Shown: positions 16,025-23,102, counted from the first letter of the stretch. The stretch: DNA of 64,000 nt from Pseudomonadota bacterium (GCA_023404675.1 JAEYAW010000027.1:1-64000), one strand, 5' to 3'. Notes: generated by a model not told the origin, from the letters alone. Numbers and translations: made by a program.

Positions 16025-16790
16025 CGACATCGACGAAGCCCTCGACTGGCAGGGCCAGCAGGTCGATTGCACTGGCTGTCCCCATCAGGCGCTCAACGGC
16101 ACCGGCGGCTGCCGGATCAGGCATGCCTGCGTCAACGATCGCTACGCGCGCCGGATCGACCGCTTCTTCAACTGGAATCCCGGTCTCGCCGACGGTTACC
16201 TCGGCCATCCGCATTTCGAGGTGCGGGCGATCGCGGCAAGATTCGCCAATCTGTTCCTGCTTCCGCCGCTGCTCGGCGACGCCGACGAGACCGTGCGCTG
16301 GAACGCGGTCCGTCGCCTGCCCAGACGCTATGCGCTGCAATTGCGTGGGGATCCGCATCGCGAGGTCAGGATGCGGGTTGCGACCTTGGTCGAGGGCGAC
16401 GAGCTGCTGCCGATGGCTGGCGACGAGGACTACTACGTGCGCCTCGTCGTCGCGCGCAGGCTGCCGCCGCTGCTGCTCGGCCGGATGATCAATGACGAGG
16501 AGGCGGAAGTCCGCCGCGTCGTGGCCCGGCGGGTTCCCGACGAATGGCTGCTCGGCATGATCAGCGACCGCGACGCCGCCGTGCGGCTCGAGGTCGCGCA
16601 GCGCCTGTCGCCGGATCGTCTGGGGCTGATGCGGCGTGATCTGGACTGGCGCATCCGCTACGAGGTTGCGAGCCGCGCAGCAGCCGGCGAGCTCACGGCG
16701 CTCATTGAGGATCAGGACAGCCTGGTGCGAGAGGTCGCGCGATCGCGCATTGCGGTGCGGCTCGAACGCGGAACGGGGACATCCGCATGA
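16017..16790 (+). CDS. LRV-repeat protein with an N-terminal Fe-S cysteine cluster
   Basis: A 257-residue protein like the leucine-rich variant (LRV) protein of Azotobacter vinelandii. The N-terminal cysteines C18, C21, C32 and C38 (VDCTGCPHQ and GGCRIRHACVND) match the LRV Fe-S domain. About eight repeats of roughly 24 residues follow, with the pattern VRxxVAxRLPxxxLxxLxxDxD, forming a superhelix. Its role is unknown; it is often nif-linked. The ATG at 16017 overlaps the previous gene, and the stop overlaps nifZ by 4 bp. Confidence 0.9.
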   Translation: MTDDIDEALDWQGQQVDCTGCPHQALNGTGGCRIRHACVNDRYARRIDRFFNWNPGLADGYLGHPHFEVRAIAARFANLFLLPPLLGDADETVRWNAVRRLPRRYALQLRGDPHREVRMRVATLVEGDELLPMAGDEDYYVRLVVARRLPPLLLGRMINDEEAEVRRVVARRVPDEWLLGMISDRDAAVRLEVAQRLSPDRLGLMRRDLDWRIRYEVASRAAAGELTALIEDQDSLVREVARSRIAVRLERGTGTSA

Positions 16791-17104
16791 GCAACATCGT
16801 CCGCGACAGCGACGTCGTCGAGCTGACAGCCGCGCCGTTCTTCAGCTTCGGCGAGAAGGTGCGCGCGAAGCGCACCATCCGCAACGACGGCACCTATGCC
16901 GGCAAGGAGATCGGCGACATCCTCGCCAAGAAAGGCGAGATTGGCTACGTCGTCTCGATCGGCACTTTCCTTCAGCAATTCTACATCTATGGCGTCGAAT
17001 TCCTTGAGAGCGGCAACCGCGTCGGGATGAAGCGCAAGGAGCTCGACCCCGTCACCCCGCGCGATGCGGTCGACGATATTCCGTTGCCGGAGGCTGCATC
17101 ATGA
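16787..17104 (+). CDS. nifZ: NifZ, copy 1
   Basis: A 105-residue NifZ protein. NifZ helps form the second P-cluster of the MoFe protein by aiding fusion of paired [4Fe-4S] clusters. The family segments FSFGEKVRAKRTIRNDGTYA and GEIGYVVSIGTFLQQFYIYG are intact. Start and stop overlap the neighbouring genes by 4 bp each, showing tight translational coupling with the LRV gene and the second nifZ. Confidence 0.95.
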   Translation: MSNIVRDSDVVELTAAPFFSFGEKVRAKRTIRNDGTYAGKEIGDILAKKGEIGYVVSIGTFLQQFYIYGVEFLESGNRVGMKRKELDPVTPRDAVDDIPLPEAAS

Positions 17105-17343
17105 TGATCGAACCCAAATTGCCGAAGTACCAATGGGGCCAGCGCGTGAAGGCCGCGGTGGATCTGCACAATGACGGCTCGTTTCCTGACGCGCCGGCGG
17201 ACGGGCTGCTCGTCGGCATCGGCCACACCGGCGAGATCGTCCAGGTCGGCCGGCATACCGACGCCAATCTGCCGATCTATCTCGTTGAGTTCGGCGAGCG
17301 GCTGGTGGTCGGCTGTCTCGAGGAAGAAATCAGTCCACTGTAA
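17101..17343 (+). CDS. NifZ-domain protein, copy 2
   Basis: An 80-residue shorter NifZ-like protein directly after nifZ. It carries WGQRVKAAVDLHNDGSFP and GHTGEIVQVGRHTDANLPIY, which align with the same regions of the first copy. It lacks the C-terminal tail of copy 1. It is probably a diverged tandem duplicate working on the same maturation step; whether it is redundant is not clear. An ATG three bases later is an alternative start. Confidence 0.9.
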   Translation: MMIEPKLPKYQWGQRVKAAVDLHNDGSFPDAPADGLLVGIGHTGEIVQVGRHTDANLPIYLVEFGERLVVGCLEEEISPL

Positions 17344-17350
17344 GGATACC

Positions 17351-17713
17351 ATGATGAACGCCGCGGTCCTCAGACAGCCGGATGCGCACTTGCCGGCGCA
17401 TCCCAACGAGCTTGATCGCAAGCGGATCGAGCGCGCACTCGGATCGCGCAACCGTTATCGTTACGTCTCGCCGATCATCACGGGCGTGACCGGTGGTTAT
17501 CTCGTGGAGAGCCCCTGCTGCTCGCGGAACATCGATGCCGAGGGCGGCGTGATCGACGTCGCATTGCTGCACCACGATGCCGCGAGCGCGAGCTGGAAGC
17601 TGTTTCGCAAGGATCACGCGACCGACACCTGGGAGCTGCACGGCGTGCATCAACGATTGGCATCGGTCACAGAGGTTCTGAACACCGATCCCGAACGCGT
17701 GTTCTGGCAATAG
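17351..17713 (+). CDS. DUF3024-like nif accessory protein
   Basis: A 120-residue protein. The central and C-terminal part (VESPCCSRNIDAEGGVIDVA, then a Trp-rich region with LFRKDHATDTWELH, ending DPERVFWQ) resembles the DUF3024 family, whose function is unknown. A CC pair (PCCSRN) might bind metal. The ATG at 17351 follows AAGGATACC; an ATG three bases later is possible. It lies in the nifB operon between nifZ and a small gene. Confidence 0.8.
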   Translation: MMNAAVLRQPDAHLPAHPNELDRKRIERALGSRNRYRYVSPIITGVTGGYLVESPCCSRNIDAEGGVIDVALLHHDAASASWKLFRKDHATDTWELHGVHQRLASVTEVLNTDPERVFWQ

Positions 17714-17727
17714 TGGGAGGGCGGCAA

Positions 17728-17997
17728 ATGGCGCTTGCGGCGGCCGAACTGGCTGAAATCGAGCGGGTGCTGGTGTCGTCCGATCCCGCATCCCAGGCCT
17801 ATCTCGAACTGCGGCAGAAATTCCCCCACTTTGCCTGGATCCGCTGCGATGCCTCGGATGTGATGGAGGCACCCTACCGCAGCTTTGGAGCGTTCGACCT
17901 GCATCTGCTTGATAGCGCGGATCATTGCGCGCAGATCACCGACGATCCGGCGCGTGCGACCGGCATCGTATTGGCAAAGCGGGCGGCCGTGTCATGA
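17728..17997 (+). CDS. Small hypothetical protein of the nifB operon
   Basis: An 89-residue protein (MALAAAELAEIERVLVSSDP at the start). It contains FPHFAWIRCDASDVMEAPYR and FDLHLLDSADHCAQITDDP, so it has conserved-looking histidine and cysteine residues, but I cannot place the family with confidence. The ATG at 17728 is preferred to the upstream GTG at 17713 because GGGAGGG sits at the right distance. The stop overlaps the DegT-like gene by 4 bp. Confidence 0.8.
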   Translation: MALAAAELAEIERVLVSSDPASQAYLELRQKFPHFAWIRCDASDVMEAPYRSFGAFDLHLLDSADHCAQITDDPARATGIVLAKRAAVS

Positions 17998-19202
17998 CGG
18001 ATCCCGCTCTCGCCTATGACGACATAGCCGAAGCCGGTGAGATCCCGGTCGAGACGGGCCACGACGTCATTCCGCTCTCCGATCCCGACGTTACGCTGGC
18101 GGAAATCAGGGCGGTCGACGCCGTCCTGCGTTTGCCGCGGCTCTCCAGCGGCCCGCTGGCGGAGGAGTTCGAAGCCGCATTTGCCGCCTATGTGGGCCGG
18201 GCCTATGCGATCGCGGTGCCGAGCGGCACCATCGGCCTCATGCTTGCGCTGAAGGCCTACGGCATCGGCGCAGGCGACGAGGTCATCGCCTCGTCCTATT
18301 CGTTCCGCGAGACCGCGCATGCGATCAGCCTTGCCGGCGCGCGGCCGGTGTTTGCCGATATCGACTATTGGTCCGGCAACTTGGCGCCTGCGAAAGTGGA
18401 GGAGCAGATCACGCCTGCGACGCGGGCCATTCTCGCAGCCAACACTAACGGCCATCCGGCGCCCTGGTCGGAGCTCCGCGACATCGCGACCCGGCACGGT
18501 CTCGTCCTGCTGGAGGATTCCACTGAGGCGATTGGCTCGCGCTACAAGGAGAGGCTGGTTGGCAGCTTCGGCGACGTCGCTGTGTTCGATTTCGCGCAGC
18601 CATCGCTCCTGACCTGCGGCGAGGGCGGCATGGTCGTAACCGACGATATCGACCTCGCGGTGGCGCTGCGCCGCCACCGCTCGCACCGGCTGAACGAGCG
18701 CTCTTCGGTCGTGGTGAGTTCTACAGCCGCCTACCAGGCTGGAATCAGCGATCTCGCGGCCGCGCTCGGGCTGGCCCAGTTGAAGCGCATCGATGAGATT
18801 ATCGAGCGCCGCCGTCTCGTCGAGCAACTCTATGCGACCCATGTGCAGTCGTTCGAGGGCATCAAGCCGCCTTATGTCGCGCCCGACGTGACCGAGGTGA
18901 ACTGGTTCCTCTATGTCGTGCATCTCGGCACGCGCTTTACCCGCTCCAGCCGCGACGCCATCGCCGAAGATCTTCGGGTCGAGCAGGTCGAGGCCGCTGC
19001 CTACAGTCATCCACTGCATTTGCAGCGGCACTATTTCGACCTCGGTTATCGCCGCAGCGACCTGCTGGTCACCGAAAAGATCGCGGATCGCGCCGTCGCG
19101 CTGCCGTTCCACACTCATCTCACCGACAGCCAGATCGAATTCATCGTTGAGACCATGAAGGATGCCTCGATCAACGTAGGCGCGGGCGCGGCGATCTACT
19201 GA
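17994..19202 (+). CDS. DegT/DnrJ/EryC1-fold protein lacking the PLP lysine
   Basis: A 402-residue fold-type I PLP-family protein of the sugar-aminotransferase (DegT) group. Landmarks are SGPLAEEFEAAFAAYVGRAY (52-71), the PSGTIGLMLAL phosphate-site block (76-86), LLEDSTEAIG with the pyridine-nitrogen aspartate D175, and LLTCGEGGMVVT (205-216). The lysine that normally precedes the TTGEGG motif is replaced by serine (S204 in DFAQPSLLTCGEGG), so a standard aminotransferase reaction is unlikely. There are no sugar-pathway neighbours; it is the tenth gene of the nifB run. It may act as a non-catalytic binder or an atypical enzyme. Confidence 0.85.
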   Translation: MTDPALAYDDIAEAGEIPVETGHDVIPLSDPDVTLAEIRAVDAVLRLPRLSSGPLAEEFEAAFAAYVGRAYAIAVPSGTIGLMLALKAYGIGAGDEVIASSYSFRETAHAISLAGARPVFADIDYWSGNLAPAKVEEQITPATRAILAANTNGHPAPWSELRDIATRHGLVLLEDSTEAIGSRYKERLVGSFGDVAVFDFAQPSLLTCGEGGMVVTDDIDLAVALRRHRSHRLNERSSVVVSSTAAYQAGISDLAAALGLAQLKRIDEIIERRRLVEQLYATHVQSFEGIKPPYVAPDVTEVNWFLYVVHLGTRFTRSSRDAIAEDLRVEQVEAAAYSHPLHLQRHYFDLGYRRSDLLVTEKIADRAVALPFHTHLTDSQIEFIVETMKDASINVGAGAAIY

Positions 19203-19236
19203 AACATGGATCTGTACAAGAGAGAGGACGAGGATC

Positions 19237-19545
19237 ATGACCACGCTGACAATCATGCCCGAGGGCAAGACCATAGAGGTTTCCGAGGGGACGACGCTTC
19301 TGGCCGCACTCCTCGGGGCCGCGATTGCGATCCCGCACAAATGCGAGGGCCAGGCCAAATGCGGCTCCTGCCACATCTACGTGCAGGAGGGACGCAAGGG
19401 CCTGTCGAAGATCGCGCGGCTCGAGAACGAAAAGCTCGATGCGATCGTCGGCGTCAGCTCGAAGTCGCGGCTGGCCTGCCAGGCCACCGTGCTCGGCACC
19501 GAGGACGTCAAGATCGAGCTGCTCGGCTTCTCGTCAGGCCTGTGA
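19237..19545 (+). CDS. [2Fe-2S] ferredoxin, adrenodoxin spacing
   Basis: A 102-residue ferredoxin with ligands C36-x5-C42-x2-C45 (HKCEGQAKCGSC) and C81 (SRLACQA), the adrenodoxin/Isc-type spacing rather than the plant CX4C type. Such ferredoxins serve Fe-S assembly or, as Shethna protein II in Azotobacter, protect nitrogenase from oxygen. Which role applies here cannot be told from sequence. GAGGACGAGGATC precedes the ATG. It lies in the nifB operon. Confidence 0.9.
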   Translation: MTTLTIMPEGKTIEVSEGTTLLAALLGAAIAIPHKCEGQAKCGSCHIYVQEGRKGLSKIARLENEKLDAIVGVSSKSRLACQATVLGTEDVKIELLGFSSGL

Positions 19546-19560
19546 GCGAGGAGCACAACG

Positions 19561-19785
19561 ATGGACACGCAGAATGTCATCCTTCACGCTCGCTTTGCTC
19601 CGAACGGCACCGTGGTCGAGATCAGCGAGCGGCCTGAAGGTCTCACGCCGCAGGCCTGGTTTGATTTCCTCAGCCACAAGGCCGGCGATGTCTACCAGGC
19701 GCTCGCGGGCGGCAGGGGCGTGTTCCGCCTGACGCGCGCCGAGCTCGATGCGCTCAAGCAGGCCGCCGTGCCAGCGGCGGCCTAG
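19561..19785 (+). CDS. Small hypothetical protein of the nifB operon
   Basis: A 74-residue protein beginning MDTQNVILHARFAPNGTVVE. It has a short beta-rich N-terminal part and a helical C-terminal part (PQAWFDFLSHKAGDVYQAL, then LTRAELDALKQAAV). No known motif, membrane segment or cysteine. GAGCGAGGAGCACAACG precedes the ATG. It is co-directional and closely spaced between the ferredoxin and the Rieske gene, so it may accompany one of them. Confidence 0.8.
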   Translation: MDTQNVILHARFAPNGTVVEISERPEGLTPQAWFDFLSHKAGDVYQALAGGRGVFRLTRAELDALKQAAVPAAA

Positions 19786-19802
19786 TCCTCGGGGAAACAG
19801 GC

Positions 19803-20252
19803 ATGGACATTGGGGAGATCGAGGTCTTTGTCATCTGCGCGAACGATGCGATCGAGCGCGGCGGTGCCAAGGCGTTCAGCCTGTCGCGCATCGACGTGTC
19901 GGGCGAGAGTCGCCCGTTCCCGATCGTCGTGATTCGGACCCATGACAACGACTATATCGGTTATGTCAACGCCTGCCCGCATGACGGGGTCTGGCTCAAT
20001 ATCGGCAGCGGTGATTTCTTCACGCAGGATCGTGCGTTCCTGAAATGCGGCCGTCACGGCGCCACGTTCGAGATCGACAGCGGGCTCTGCATCGATGGTC
20101 CCTGCAATGGCAAGAGTCTCGTGCCGATCGCGTTGGCCGTGGTCGATGGCGAGGTCTGTCTGTGCGGCGAGCGGCTGGTCGAGGACGACCGCCCGTTCGG
20201 CGCCTTCGACGACCATGACGAGACTATGGAAATCATGATCCATCCGGACTAG
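19803..20252 (+). CDS. Rieske-type [2Fe-2S] protein, second copy
   Basis: A 149-residue cytoplasmic Rieske ferredoxin with ligands C58-P-H60 (NACPHDG) and C82-G-R-H85 (KCGRHGATF). It matches the copy at 8785 over the whole domain (PIVVIR, GYxNxCPH, GATFE, GPCNGKSLVPIALAV) but has a longer acidic C-terminal tail (DDHDETMEIMIHPD). It probably donates or accepts electrons in a step linked to nitrogenase maturation or protection; the partner is unknown. It is followed 12 bp later by a very small gene. Confidence 0.9.
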   Translation: MDIGEIEVFVICANDAIERGGAKAFSLSRIDVSGESRPFPIVVIRTHDNDYIGYVNACPHDGVWLNIGSGDFFTQDRAFLKCGRHGATFEIDSGLCIDGPCNGKSLVPIALAVVDGEVCLCGERLVEDDRPFGAFDDHDETMEIMIHPD

Positions 20253-20264
20253 GAGAACAGGGCC

Positions 20265-20432
20265 GTGACCGTTGCGCAACTGCTTGATCGGCTGAAGGGA
20301 TTGCCGGAGGACGCCGTGGTGCTGATGGACAACGGCGTCGGACTGTCGCGCGTATCCATTCTGGAGTTTGTCGCCGATGAAGGCCCCGGTGCGCCGGCGG
20401 AGGTTATCCTGTCGCCGAGCATGGACGAATAG
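20265..20432 (+). CDS. 55-residue hypothetical protein, GTG start
   Basis: A small gene not found by usual length cut-offs. It starts with GTG at 20265, preceded by AGGAGAACAGGGCC, and encodes 55 residues beginning MTVAQLLDRLKGLPEDAVVL and ending AEVILSPSMDE before TAG. The start is 12 bp after the Rieske stop, and the stop is 24 bp before the truncated haemoglobin. Amphipathic helix then beta-strand pattern, no cysteines. The good ribosome site and the otherwise unexplained gap support it as real; the function is unknown. Confidence 0.7.
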   Translation: MTVAQLLDRLKGLPEDAVVLMDNGVGLSRVSILEFVADEGPGAPAEVILSPSMDE

Positions 20433-20456
20433 ACACGCACAGCAGAAAGCATCGGC

Positions 20457-20885
20457 ATGAGCGACACGGTGGTCACGGTTTCAATGTTCGAGCGGATCGG
20501 CGGCCCGGTCGCCATCGATCGTCTGGTAGAGAGCTTTTACCGCTGCATGGATGAGCTTCCTGAAGCCGCCGGCATTCGCGCCATGCATCCGGGCGACCTC
20601 ACATCGACCAAGCAGGTTTTGAAGCGCTATCTCTCCGAATGGACCGGCGGTCCAAAGCTCTATTCGCCGGAGAAGGGCCATCCGCGGCTGCGCCAGCGTC
20701 ACATGGGGTTTGCGATCGGCGGTTCCGAGCGCGACGCGTGGCTGCTCTGCATGCGGCAGGCGCTGGAGGAGACAGTTGCCGACCACGCCGCGCGAGGCGA
20801 GCTCGACGCCGCGCTCACCAAGCTCGCCGACTGGATGCGCAACCAGGCGGGCAATCCGCACGATGCGCGCGGTGGGCACGCCTGA
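20457..20885 (+). CDS. Group II truncated haemoglobin
   Basis: A 142-residue 2-on-2 globin of the trHbO type. The proximal histidine is H82 in RQRHMGF, the group II tryptophan is W95 in RDAWLLCM, and the B10 tyrosine is Y28 in VESFYRCM. In this setting it probably binds O2 or NO and lowers free oxygen near nitrogenase, or serves respiration; that role is inferred. It is the last gene of the nifB run and converges on the minus operon ending at 20898. Confidence 0.92.
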   Translation: MSDTVVTVSMFERIGGPVAIDRLVESFYRCMDELPEAAGIRAMHPGDLTSTKQVLKRYLSEWTGGPKLYSPEKGHPRLRQRHMGFAIGGSERDAWLLCMRQALEETVADHAARGELDAALTKLADWMRNQAGNPHDARGGHA

Positions 20886-20897
20886 AGCGACGCAGCG

Positions 20898-21143
20898 TCA
20901 GTCCGACAGCGGGAGCCCGAAAAACTCTTCTTCCGCGCCGCCCCATGCCTTGTGCAGGGCGAGGCCGCTCTGCCACCTGTGCATCTCCGTTTCATTCGCC
21001 GCGCGGTGCGTGATCTTGCCTTCGGGTCTCTCGGCCAGCAAAAATCCCTTGCCGTTGCGGATGAAGCGGGTGAGGTCCTTGGTGTCGGTCGGCCGCACCA
21101 CGCAGCGTGGCGCGTCGTCGATGAGGATGGTTGTCGGCAGCAT
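20898..21143 (-). CDS. Small hypothetical protein, last gene of the minus operon
   Basis: An 81-residue protein beginning MLPTTILIDDAPRCVVRPTD. I do not recognise the family. It contains KDLTRFIRNGKGFLLAERPE and a Trp-rich helix (MHRWQSGLALHKAWGG). The ATG at 21143 is preferred over an in-frame TTG at 21161 because GAGGAAAG is well placed for it. It lies 14 bp downstream of the dienelactone-hydrolase-like gene and is probably co-transcribed with it. Confidence 0.72.
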   Translation of the reverse strand: MLPTTILIDDAPRCVVRPTDTKDLTRFIRNGKGFLLAERPEGKITHRAANETEMHRWQSGLALHKAWGGAEEEFFGLPLSD

Positions 21144-21157
21144 CTGGCGGTCTTTCC

Positions 21158-21925
21158 TCAATCCATCGGCGGTCCGAGATCGTCGTCGGCCTTCTTCTTT
21201 TTCTTCTTCTCGGTCTTCGCCTGGGCGTAGGCGCCGGCATTCTTCAACAGGATCGGCTTCTGCCCTTCGACATATTGCGAGATCCAGAACAGGGTCCGTT
21301 CCAGCGCCTTCTCCGCCGCGTCCTCGCGAAAGCTGCCGCGCTCGTCGCAGCCAAAACCCTGAGCTGCCTCGGGATAGGTGAAGGCGCTGACGTCGGGGCG
21401 CCAGGCGCGGAATTGCGTGATGGCCTCCAGCGGCAATTCCGGATCGCTCTCGCCGAAATGCAGGAGCGTCGGCACCTTGCGCTTCTCGCGATAGTCGGTG
21501 ACGGTCTCGGCCCCGTCATAGCCGATCACGCAGGCGATGCCGTTGACCTTGTTGGCCGCGGTGTAGGCGAGGTCGCCGCCCCAGCAATAGCCGACGATCG
21601 CGACCTTGCCGGCGTCCTTCACCGCGTTCACGGTCGCCTGGATGTCCGAGATCGCCTGCTCTTTACCGATCTGGGCGCTGATGGCCGTGCCCTCGGCCTT
21701 GCCGCCTTCGTCATGACCGAGACTGACGCCTGGCGTCACCCGATCGAACAGGGAGGGTGCGATCGCGACATAGCCCTTGGCCGCGAAGGCGTCGGCAACC
21801 TTTCGAATTTCGGGCGTGACGCCGAAAACGTCCTGAAGAACGACGACGACACCTTTGGGGGCGTCCACAGGCTCGGCGCGGTAGGCGGTGAAACTCGTTC
21901 CGTCGCTGGCGGTCAGTTCGATCAT
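21158..21925 (-). CDS. Dienelactone hydrolase family protein lacking the catalytic histidine
   Basis: A 255-residue alpha/beta hydrolase of the DLH family. The nucleophile cysteine is C114 in GYCWGGDLA and the acid is D161 in GESDPEL. The triad histidine expected in YPGAGHxF is glutamine (Q189 in YPEAAQGFGCDE), so normal hydrolysis is doubtful. The C-terminus carries a highly charged tail with six consecutive lysines after about residue 240. No signal peptide. It is encoded between a SufT-like gene and a small hypothetical in a NifA-linked minus operon. Its substrate is unknown. Confidence 0.88.
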   Translation of the reverse strand: MIELTASDGTSFTAYRAEPVDAPKGVVVVLQDVFGVTPEIRKVADAFAAKGYVAIAPSLFDRVTPGVSLGHDEGGKAEGTAISAQIGKEQAISDIQATVNAVKDAGKVAIVGYCWGGDLAYTAANKVNGIACVIGYDGAETVTDYREKRKVPTLLHFGESDPELPLEAITQFRAWRPDVSAFTYPEAAQGFGCDERGSFREDAAEKALERTLFWISQYVEGQKPILLKNAGAYAQAKTEKKKKKKADDDLGPPMD

Positions 21926-21959
21926 TGCATCCTCTCCCCTCCGGTTGCCTCTGGTTGTT

Positions 21960-22289
21960 CTAGAGCAGGCCGAGCTCGAGTTTGACGTCGTCGGTCATCC
22001 GCGATGAGTCCCAGGGTGGATCGAACACCAGCCGCACGGCGACCGTCTCGACGCCGCTGACCTCGATCACCGCCTTCTCCACCCAGCTCAGCATCTCACC
22101 CGCGACCGGACAGCCCGGCGCGGTCAGCGTCATGTCGATCTCGACCAGGCCGCTGCTCCTCGGCTCGATCCGGTAGATCAGACCGAGGTCGTAGATGTTC
22201 ACGGGAATTTCCGGATCGTGAACGGTGCGCAGTGCCGCAGTGATACCGGCGATCAGCGTCTCGTTGTCGGCAAGCTCCGTCATCGTCAT
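21960..22289 (-). CDS. MIP18/SufT-type Fe-S assembly factor
   Basis: A 109-residue protein of the DUF59/MIP18 family (PaaD, SufT). The conserved VHDPEIPVNIYDLGLIY block and the reactive cysteine C60 in TAPGCPVAGEM are intact. Members help deliver or mature Fe-S clusters. Location in a minus operon under a probable NifA-controlled promoter suggests a role in supplying clusters to nitrogenase proteins; this is inference. It starts 7 bp after the TPR-like gene ends. Confidence 0.9.
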   Translation of the reverse strand: MTMTELADNETLIAGITAALRTVHDPEIPVNIYDLGLIYRIEPRSSGLVEIDMTLTAPGCPVAGEMLSWVEKAVIEVSGVETVAVRLVFDPPWDSSRMTDDVKLELGLL

Positions 22290-22296
22290 CGCTACC

Positions 22297-22776
22297 TCAC
22301 TGGAGCCCTTCGGCGAGCGCAGCTACGACCGGCCAGCCGACCGCGCCTGTGGGATCGAGCCGGCGTAGTGCCGCGAGCAATTCGTGAGCCTGCTTCTGCT
22401 CGTCCTTGCGCAGGTGGATGAAGGCGAGCGCTTTCAACGTATAGAGTGCGAAGCGGCCGGCGCCATCCGGCAGTTCGGCCTGCGGCTGCCAGCTTCGCCA
22501 ATCAGGGCTCCAGCCAGCCTGCTGCGCGGCCTCGCGCAGTCCGCGTTCGGCGATGCTCTGGGCTTTGTCGAGACGGCCGCGATAGGTGTGGGTCTTGTAA
22601 AGACAGAAATAGACCGCGAGCTCCGTCGGCGCCGCGTCCAGGGCCTGGCGGAAGATGCGATCGGCCTCGAGCGGGTCGCGTCGGTAGCTGACCACGCCCT
22701 GCTGAAGCAGCGAGTCAATTTCGGGCGCGAGCTCACCGAAATTGATGCCGTCAGAATCGACGAGAACGGACGTCAT
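22297..22776 (-). CDS. TPR-like nif accessory protein, copy 2
   Basis: A protein of about 159 residues from the ATG at 22776 (MTSVLVDSDGINFGELAPE). ATGs at 22806 and 22818 are also in frame and none has a strong ribosome site. It is helical, with LEADRIFRQALDAAPTELAV and RGRLDKAQSIAERGLREAA segments. It is a paralogue of the protein at 15491. It is the first gene of the minus operon with the SufT-like and DLH-like genes. The candidate sigma-54 promoter at 22890-22905 rules out starts upstream of about 22878. Confidence 0.82.
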   Translation of the reverse strand: MTSVLVDSDGINFGELAPEIDSLLQQGVVSYRRDPLEADRIFRQALDAAPTELAVYFCLYKTHTYRGRLDKAQSIAERGLREAAQQAGWSPDWRSWQPQAELPDGAGRFALYTLKALAFIHLRKDEQKQAHELLAALRRLDPTGAVGWPVVAALAEGLQ

Positions 22777-22889
22777 GCGCTGCTCGCCATTGTCGGGATC
22801 CGGCATCGATTGCGACATTTGCTGGACGCTGTGTGAGACACATTCGGGCTCCTCGTCTGGCGTATCGGAAGACGGCGATGTCTTCGCAA

Positions 22890-22905
22890 AGCAAAAGTCG
22901 GGCCG
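22890..22905 (-). promoter_or_regulatory. Candidate sigma-54 promoter of the 22776-20898 minus operon
   Basis: On the minus strand the site reads CGGCCC-N5-TTGCT, with the correct 10 bp between GG and GC. The -24 half has three mismatches outside GGC. It is 115 bp from the NifA site at 23020. Confidence 0.55.
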
Positions 22906-23019
22906 AGCAGGAAACGTCGTGAAATCGCGTCGTTTCGAAGCGCTGCGCGATATCATCTCCGCATCCGGCGCGAGGCGGCCTGCGTTCGTCACGTCGTCGA
23001 CACGAATGCACGCGGTGTT

Positions 23020-23035
23020 TGTCGCAAGTCGGACA
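23020..23035. promoter_or_regulatory. NifA upstream activator site, shared
   Basis: A perfect TGT-N10-ACA (TGTCGCAAGTCGGACA) lying between the minus promoter at 22890 and the plus promoter at 23087. Confidence 0.82.
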
Positions 23036-23086
23036 ACACGGCGGCGTCAGGCAAGCAAGTCTCTCTGAATGCACATGTTCCGAAAC

Positions 23087-23102
23087 TGGTTTGGCGCTTG
23101 CA
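23087..23102 (+). promoter_or_regulatory. Sigma-54 promoter of the bolA-grx4 unit
   Basis: TGGTTT-GGCGC-TTGCA, with correct GG-GC spacing. The predicted start point is near 23113, so the BolA start must lie downstream, which supports the ATG at 23134. Confidence 0.65.

Noticed and set aside
22751..23074. A minus-strand frame ahead of the TPR-like gene that includes ATG with GAGGAG (MCLTQRPANV)
   Set aside because: It codes for only 31 residues after that start and overlaps the TPR-like N-terminus. A leader peptide is possible but unsupported.
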